From the NCBI GenBank assembly GCA_963710625.1, contig CAVQBG010000024.1:1-64000 (forward strand): a stretch of 64,000 bases of DNA, in the 5' to 3' direction. Shown here piece after piece: positions 59,073-64,000 of this stretch. The notes under the pieces are model-generated. The model saw nothing but the letters and a program-made list of their open reading frames with translations, was not told the DNA's origin and did not search any database. Position numbers and translations under genes: made by a program. The first letter of the stretch is position 1. Each line of letters opens with the position of its first letter. This DNA is from Sva-07 sp963710625. Lineage in GTDB: Bacteria > Actinomycetota > Acidimicrobiia > Acidimicrobiales > Ilumatobacteraceae.

Positions 59073-60388
59073 CGGCCCCCACTCCCGACGATCGTGCGAA
59101 TCGTCCGGCCGGCGATCACGAGGTCGAACCGGAGGCTCTGGTGCCCCAGATAGTAGAAGTCGTACTGCAGCTTCTCCCGTGCGTCGGTCTCGTCACCTGC
59201 ATAGCCGTACTTGACCTGTGCCCAACCGGTGAGACCGGGCCGAACCGAGTGACGCAGCTCGTAGAACGGGAGCTTCGTCGTCAACTCCGCGACATAGCGA
59301 GGTTGTTCCGGCCGCGGGCCCACGATCGAGAGATCACCCTTGAGGACGTTGATCATCTGCGGCAGTTCATCGAGATGGGATCGGCGAAGCAGGTTCCCGA
59401 ACGGAGTGATGCGGGGATCGCCGCGAGTGGTCCAATCCGTGGTCGCGCCACCATCGTCGTCCATCGTGCGGAACTTGTAGATCGTGAACTCGCGGTGGTC
59501 GCGCCCGACGCGGGCCTGGCGATAGAAGACGGGCCCACGATTCGCGACCAGATCACCCAGCGCAACGAACGGCGTCACGACGGCGAGCACCACGACGCCG
59601 ACCAGACCCGCAGCGACGTCGAACACCCGCTTGAACCGCCCGTATCTGGCCACGTGGAGCTCTCCGATGTCGAAGAACAGTGACGTCTGCGCCAGGTCCT
59701 CGACGGGGACCTTCCCCAACCACTCACCGGAGAACGACGGCCGGGTGCGTATGCGAACACCGGTCAGGTGCAGGATGGCTGCCTGATCGATGATTCGTTC
59801 GTCGAGCAGCGCATCTGGTTCGAAGACGACGACGGTCGCCCCGCAACGGTCGGCCGCATCGACCAGCGGCGTGCCCTCGACGGCCGCAACGAGGTCCTCG
59901 AGCGCCACCGAACCGACGATCGATGCCGGTCGCTCGGGTTGGTCGTCGAGCTCGGTTCGCAACGCGGACGCGAGTGACGAGCTGCCGACCACGAGCACCC
60001 GATCCCGCGCCTCGAGCCGTGTCCGGCCGGTCTGCGACAACTTCGAACAGACCATGCACCACGGCACGACGAGCACCGCCGACCCGAAGACGACATATCG
60101 CGGAAGCAGCGCCGCGCCGAGCACCAACTGCGCCAGCGACACACCGACGGCACCGACGGCCGACGCCGAGATCGACGGCACGACGGCCGACTTCACGTCG
60201 CGGTAGGAGTCGGGGAGGCCGAACCCGTACAGCACGATGCTCAGCAGGACCGAGTAACCGATCGCCCATCCGAACCGGGACGTCTCGAAGAACTCGTAGT
60301 CCCCCACGTACGTGCCGTGGACGACCGACAGCCCGAAGACGATCCCGACGACGCCGGCGTACAGCAGAGCGGTGGCCAGGCGACGCAC
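59069..60388 (-). CDS. Polyprenyl-phosphate sugar-1-phosphate transferase
   Basis: A 439-residue member of the WcaJ/WbaP/ExoY group, which starts a glycan by placing a sugar phosphate on undecaprenyl phosphate. The N-terminal half has several helices and a CoA-binding-like domain. The C-terminal catalytic domain has KRVFDVAAGLVGVVVLA, the FYRQARVGRDHREFTIYKFRTM motif, RRSHLDELPQMINVLKGD and VGPRPE. GTG at 60388 lies three bases after the upstream DUF2142 stop. Confidence 0.9.
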   Translation of the reverse strand: MRRLATALLYAGVVGIVFGLSVVHGTYVGDYEFFETSRFGWAIGYSVLLSIVLYGFGLPDSYRDVKSAVVPSISASAVGAVGVSLAQLVLGAALLPRYVVFGSAVLVVPWCMVCSKLSQTGRTRLEARDRVLVVGSSSLASALRTELDDQPERPASIVGSVALEDLVAAVEGTPLVDAADRCGATVVVFEPDALLDERIIDQAAILHLTGVRIRTRPSFSGEWLGKVPVEDLAQTSLFFDIGELHVARYGRFKRVFDVAAGLVGVVVLAVVTPFVALGDLVANRGPVFYRQARVGRDHREFTIYKFRTMDDDGGATTDWTTRGDPRITPFGNLLRRSHLDELPQMINVLKGDLSIVGPRPEQPRYVAELTTKLPFYELRHSVRPGLTGWAQVKYGYAGDETDAREKLQYDFYYLGHQSLRFDLVIAGRTIRTIVGSGGR

Positions 60389-60391
60389 AGG

Positions 60392-62020
60392 TCAAGCGTA
60401 GGTGTGCTCGGTCGGCTGCCGCCGGTCGAGCTCCGCATCTCGTCGGATGGCCCAGCCGAGCATCCCGGCGAGCACCCCGAATGCGGCGGAGCCGAGCAAC
60501 CACACCACGTTCGGCGTGACGGGGATGTCCCACCACCACTCGCGACCGCTGTCGAGATCGATCGAGAGGTTTGCCACGCCGCTGATGTAACGCCGCATGT
60601 ACGAGTGCAGCGCCACGCTGTGGGCCACGGTCATCAGACTGAGCACGGTCGTCAGTTGCACGACCGTGAGCCCCGAGACACTCGTTGTGCGCCGCCAGTA
60701 CAGCGCCGTGAACCCCAGCACCGGGACGAGCGGCAGCACGTAGCGCGGCGCGATCTCGAAGCCGACGGGCCACCCGCCGCGCCACAGCAGGAAGTACGGG
60801 ACGGCCAGCAGCCCACCGAGTATGGCGAGCAGCGACAGGGCCTTGCGCCAATCCATGCGCCCGATGCCCAAGAACGCCAGCGCGAAGAACGAGGCGACCG
60901 TCGGCATCCACACCGTTCGCGGCATCGGCGTGTCGAGCCAGCCGATCGGTGCGACACCCAGATTGCCGGTGATGAAGTACGGGATCTCCCGCAGGTTGTT
61001 CCACAGCAGATTGCCCCGCGGCTGAGAACTCACTGCGTCCTGGATGACGAGCGCTTCCACGTCGACCACTCGCCTCGTCAGGACGACGATCGAGACGAGC
61101 AGCGCCACGCCGGCGACGGACGCCACCGCGAGAAGCCTCGGCATCGAGTCGCGTTTCGGCCGCCAGAGCAAGACGCATGCCGCGATGACTGCGATGAACG
61201 CATAGAGGCCGCCGTCGGCGCGGCTCCCCGCGGCCGCCGTGAGACCCAGGACCAACAACGCACCGGCAACGACCGTCTCGCGCCGTGCGCGGGCGTGCAG
61301 TAGCGCGACCACCGCACACCAGGACGCGCCGATCGCAGCAACGACCACACCGCTCGGATTCGTCGAGGGCCACAGGGAAATCGCCCGAGGGACCGCAGTG
61401 ACCAGCAACATGATCAGGTAGCCCGCGCGATGGCGGTGAGGAAGAACGAACCAGCCAGCAGCCAGCAGCCCGACGCACAGCGTCCACGACGTGAAACGGG
61501 CGAGCAGCGCCGAGTTGACGGGCTCATCGCCCACCGTCAAGCCCATCACCGCGTGGAAGAGCCCCGGGTAGATCCCGTCATTGGCGATCGTCCGCACCCT
61601 GGTCCCGGGTTCGATCGCCCCCTGACAGGCGGCCGACCGATACGCATCGAAGGCGTAGCAGTGCGCACCGGGCCCGATCTCGGCAGGCACCTCGACGAAG
61701 TCCTTGCCCGCGGCGTAGGCATCGCCCAGGTTCGTGCAAGCGTCGTCCGGCGCGGTCGGACTGCACCAGATGCTCGCGAGGTGGAAGCCGTCGTCCGGGG
61801 CGGCGCCGATCGGCGCCGCCAACGTCCACATCGCCCCCAACACGACCAAGGCGAGAACGACCGCAACGACCGTCCAGGTCCGACGGCCCCCAGCCGGTTC
61901 GGTGTGCACCGGCGCAGTGTCCGGCTCGTCGACCGCCGCCTCGACGTCCGACCGGTCCACCTCGGTCTCCTCGAGGCCGGCGCCGACGGGATCGGGCAAT
62001 GGATCAGCGCCCGAGACCAT
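60392..62020 (-). CDS. DUF2142-like polytopic membrane protein
   Basis: The 542-residue protein has a hydrophilic N-terminus of 48 residues, then about eleven helices. After the first helix comes a large exported loop (APDDGFHLASIWCSPTAPDD, with several cysteines), and later GSRADGGLYAFIAVIAA. This is the look of DUF2142 and related GT-C glycosyltransferases, which use lipid-linked sugars outside the membrane. The function is predicted only. It heads the minus-strand unit with the sugar-phosphate transferase and GT2, divergent from pseB. Confidence 0.7.
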   Translation of the reverse strand: MVSGADPLPDPVGAGLEETEVDRSDVEAAVDEPDTAPVHTEPAGGRRTWTVVAVVLALVVLGAMWTLAAPIGAAPDDGFHLASIWCSPTAPDDACTNLGDAYAAGKDFVEVPAEIGPGAHCYAFDAYRSAACQGAIEPGTRVRTIANDGIYPGLFHAVMGLTVGDEPVNSALLARFTSWTLCVGLLAAGWFVLPHRHRAGYLIMLLVTAVPRAISLWPSTNPSGVVVAAIGASWCAVVALLHARARRETVVAGALLVLGLTAAAGSRADGGLYAFIAVIAACVLLWRPKRDSMPRLLAVASVAGVALLVSIVVLTRRVVDVEALVIQDAVSSQPRGNLLWNNLREIPYFITGNLGVAPIGWLDTPMPRTVWMPTVASFFALAFLGIGRMDWRKALSLLAILGGLLAVPYFLLWRGGWPVGFEIAPRYVLPLVPVLGFTALYWRRTTSVSGLTVVQLTTVLSLMTVAHSVALHSYMRRYISGVANLSIDLDSGREWWWDIPVTPNVVWLLGSAAFGVLAGMLGWAIRRDAELDRRQPTEHTYA

Positions 62021-62079
62021 CGGACGAGTGTAGGTGCGCGACTACCCGCACCAGAGAGCGGTGCTGGCAGAATGTGCGG

Positions 62080-63060
62080 GTGAGCACGTTGGAGCGGTCG
62101 TCGATCCTGATCACGGGCGGTACCGGCTCGTTCGGCAAGGCGTTCACCCGGTGGGCGCTCGACCACCTCGATCCGGCCCGGCTCGTCGTGTTCTCCCGCG
62201 ACGAGCTCAAGCAGTACGAGATGCGCCAACAGCTCGGAGACGACCCCCGCGTTCGCTGGTTCATCGGTGACGTGCGTGATCGCGGGCGGCTCACTCGGGC
62301 GCTCGACGGGGTGGAGTTCGTGATCCATGCGGCGGCGCTCAAGCAGGTCGACACGGCCGAATACAACCCGTTCGAGTGCATCGCCACCAACGTCCTCGGC
62401 GCGGAGAACGTGATCAACGCATCGATCGACGCCGGAGTTCGCCAGGTGATCGCGTTGTCCACCGACAAGGCATCGAGCCCGATCAACCTCTACGGCGCGT
62501 CCAAGCTGTGCTCCGACAAGCTGTTCGTCGCCGGGAACCACTACGCCAGTCACTCGGCGACTCGGTTCGCAGTCGTGCGCTACGGCAACGTGATGGGGAG
62601 CCGCGGGTCGGTGATCCCGTACTTCCGGCAATTGGCGCCGACCGGTCGTCTCCCGATCACCGACACGCGGATGACGCGCTTCTGGATCACGTTGGACCAG
62701 GCGGTCCGCTTCGTGGCCGACAGCTTCGAGCGGATGTCCGGTGGCGAGCTGTTCGTCCCGCGGATTCCGTCGACGACCGTGCTCGACCTGGCGCGAGCGA
62801 TCGCACCCGATGCGGTGCACGACGTCGTCGGCATCCGGCCGGGCGAGAAACTGCACGAGGAGATGGTCTCGGTCGACGACGCACGTCGGACGTTCGAGTA
62901 CGACGACTACTACGCCATCGCGCCGTTGCTGTCGGGCTGGACCGATCAGGATCCCTTCGCGAACGGCAAACCCGTCCCGGACGAGTTCTCCTACCGATCG
63001 GACACCAACGAGCAGTGGCTCGGGGTCGACGAACTCAGGGCGCTGCTCGCGACCATCTGA
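62080..63060 (+). CDS. pseB: UDP-N-acetylglucosamine 4,6-dehydratase (inverting), PseB type
   Basis: The 326-residue SDR enzyme starts SSILITGGTGSFGKAFTRWAL (GxxGxxG) and has FSRDELKQYEM, HAAALKQVDTAEYNPFE and the active-site region STDKASSPINLYGASKL. The text RYGNVMGSRGSVIPYF is typical of PseB/FlaA1/CapE enzymes. PseB removes water and inverts C5 of UDP-GlcNAc as the first step to pseudaminic acid; CapE-like enzymes make other amino sugars. GTG at 62080 was chosen; GTG at 62074 is possible. The stop overlaps the pseC start (TGATG). Confidence 0.9.
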   Translation: MSTLERSSILITGGTGSFGKAFTRWALDHLDPARLVVFSRDELKQYEMRQQLGDDPRVRWFIGDVRDRGRLTRALDGVEFVIHAAALKQVDTAEYNPFECIATNVLGAENVINASIDAGVRQVIALSTDKASSPINLYGASKLCSDKLFVAGNHYASHSATRFAVVRYGNVMGSRGSVIPYFRQLAPTGRLPITDTRMTRFWITLDQAVRFVADSFERMSGGELFVPRIPSTTVLDLARAIAPDAVHDVVGIRPGEKLHEEMVSVDDARRTFEYDDYYAIAPLLSGWTDQDPFANGKPVPDEFSYRSDTNEQWLGVDELRALLATI

Positions 63061-64000
63061 TGATCCCCTACGGTCGACAGTCGATCGACGACGAGGACGT
63101 TGCCGCCGTCGTCGAGGTGCTCCGTGGCGACTGGCTCACGCAGGGTCCGACGGTCGAGCGATTCGAACGTGCGCTCGCCGATCGAGTGGCCGCCCGCCAC
63201 GCCGTGGCTTTCTCCTCCGGAACCGCAGCGCTCCACGGTGCTGCTGCTGCGGCAGGATTCGGCGACGGCGACGTGGTGGTGACCTCACCGCTCACGTTCA
63301 TGGCGACAGCGAACTGCGTCCGCTACGTGGGCGCCCAGCCGGGACTGGTCGACATCGACCCGGCGACGTGGAACCTCGACCTCTCCCAGGTGCCCAACGA
63401 CATCGCAGGCGTGATCCCCGTCCACTACGGCGGGCTGCCGGTGGCGCTGGACCGTTGGCACCCGTCCAGCCGGACCGTCGTGATCGAGGACGCTGCGCAC
63501 GCGCTGGGAGCCTCGACACCGTCCGGGCCGGTGGGCAGTTGTGGCGAGAGCGCCATGACCTGCTTCTCGCTGCACCCCGTCAAGCCGATCACCACCGGCG
63601 AGGGCGGGATCGTCACCACGAACGACGACGAACTCGCCGACCGACTTCGCCGCTTCCGCACCCATGGGATCGTCCGCCGCCCCGACCTCGGGGGTTGGGC
63701 GTACGAGATCTCGGACATCGGATACAACTACCGCCTCACCGACATCCAGGCAGCACTCGGTCTGTCGCAACTGCGCCGGCTCGACCGGTTCATCGACCGG
63801 CGAAACGAGATCGCCGAGCACTACCGGGAGTTGCTGGCCGACCTCCCGATCGGGCTGCCGCCCGCCGCGCCGACCGGCTACCGGCACGGCTATCACCTCT
63901 TCGCGGTTCGCGTCCCGGATCGCCGGGAGGTCTACGACCGCCTGCGCGACGCAGGAATCGCAACCCAGGTCCACTACGTGCCGATCCATCACCATCCGGT
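63060..64000 (+). CDS. pseC: UDP-4-keto amino-sugar aminotransferase, PseC type (cut by window end)
   Basis: The reading frame starts at ATG 63060 and runs off the window after about 313 residues. It is a DegT/DnrJ/EryC1 PLP enzyme: IPYGRQSIDDEDVAAVVEVL, HAVAFSSGTAALHGA, EDAAHALGAS, the Schiff-base lysine in FSLHPVKPITTGEGG and GYNYRLTDIQAALG. With pseB it yields UDP-4-amino-4,6-dideoxy-L-AltNAc, a pseudaminic acid precursor. The following 3' part and the rest of the pse genes should lie just outside. Confidence 0.9.
   Translation, partial: MIPYGRQSIDDEDVAAVVEVLRGDWLTQGPTVERFERALADRVAARHAVAFSSGTAALHGAAAAAGFGDGDVVVTSPLTFMATANCVRYVGAQPGLVDIDPATWNLDLSQVPNDIAGVIPVHYGGLPVALDRWHPSSRTVVIEDAAHALGASTPSGPVGSCGESAMTCFSLHPVKPITTGEGGIVTTNDDELADRLRRFRTHGIVRRPDLGGWAYEISDIGYNYRLTDIQAALGLSQLRRLDRFIDRRNEIAEHYRELLADLPIGLPPAAPTGYRHGYHLFAVRVPDRREVYDRLRDAGIATQVHYVPIHHHP

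Overview
The window looks like chromosomal DNA of a high-GC actinobacterium. The closest fit by gene content is the class Acidimicrobiia (for example marine Ilumatobacter-type organisms), but that is inferred from gene content and codon use, not from a phylogenetic test. Start codons are often GTG, genes commonly overlap by 1 to 4 bases, and no transposase, integrase, CRISPR array, tRNA or rRNA was recognised. No gene-free stretch exceeds about 300 bases; the largest is 40250-40523.

Region 1 (1-26.5 kb) is mostly housekeeping and accessory metabolism. It holds a type II P-type ATPase, two transporters, a methylmalonyl-CoA mutase large subunit without a B12 domain, a class II aldolase, a membrane-embedded spermidine-synthase-like protein and an alkylsulfatase-like metallo-beta-lactamase. 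A rhodanese/MoeB fusion in unusual domain order, an RDD membrane protein with seventeen 9-residue repeats, a sirtuin, an aminotransferase, release factor 3 (prfC), a DUF2207 protein, a lone MalK-like ATPase, a frameshifted sulfatase and leucyl aminopeptidase follow. Region 2 (26.6-31.1 kb) is an aapJQMP-type amino-acid ABC operon with a perfect 14-bp hairpin that buries the start codon of the first permease.

Region 3 (31.1-42.4 kb) contains a YceI lipocalin-like protein and an operon of an ArsC-like thioredoxin-fold protein plus a heterodimeric ABC exporter. The ArsC-like gene has an in-frame UGA exactly at the catalytic cysteine position, followed 11 nt later by a 17-nt hairpin with GU in its loop, so it is very probably a selenoprotein. 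DUF4031, HD-domain, MFS, malic enzyme, DUF3039 and NUDIX genes follow, then two tandem cupredoxin lipoproteins.

Region 4 (42.5-64 kb) appears to be a biosynthetic and surface-glycan island. A HupE/UreJ-like protein, an acyl-CoA-dehydrogenase-like flavoprotein and a PhyH-family dioxygenase are overlapped on the minus strand. Facing them are a stand-alone amino-acid:carrier-protein ligase, its carrier protein and a 2650-residue NRPS (C-A-T-C-A-T-TE), with a glycosyltransferase in between. The first adenylation domain of the NRPS is interrupted between motifs A8 and A10 by a complete PP-loop ATP-pyrophosphatase of the N-acetyl-sugar-amidotransferase type. Its binding-pocket residues read as an asparagine code. 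The ligase, carrier and flavoprotein resemble the trio that loads and oxidises an amino acid on a carrier protein in pyrrole-type pathways, which suggests an oxidised starter is passed to the NRPS. Downstream are two GT2 glycosyltransferases, a polyprenyl-phosphate sugar transferase, a DUF2142 membrane protein and pseB-pseC (pseC cut by the window end), pointing to a nonulosonic-acid or related amino-sugar glycan.

The two observations most worth following are the PP-loop-interrupted adenylation domain (51828-52838) and the selenocysteine ArsC-like gene (35621-35995).
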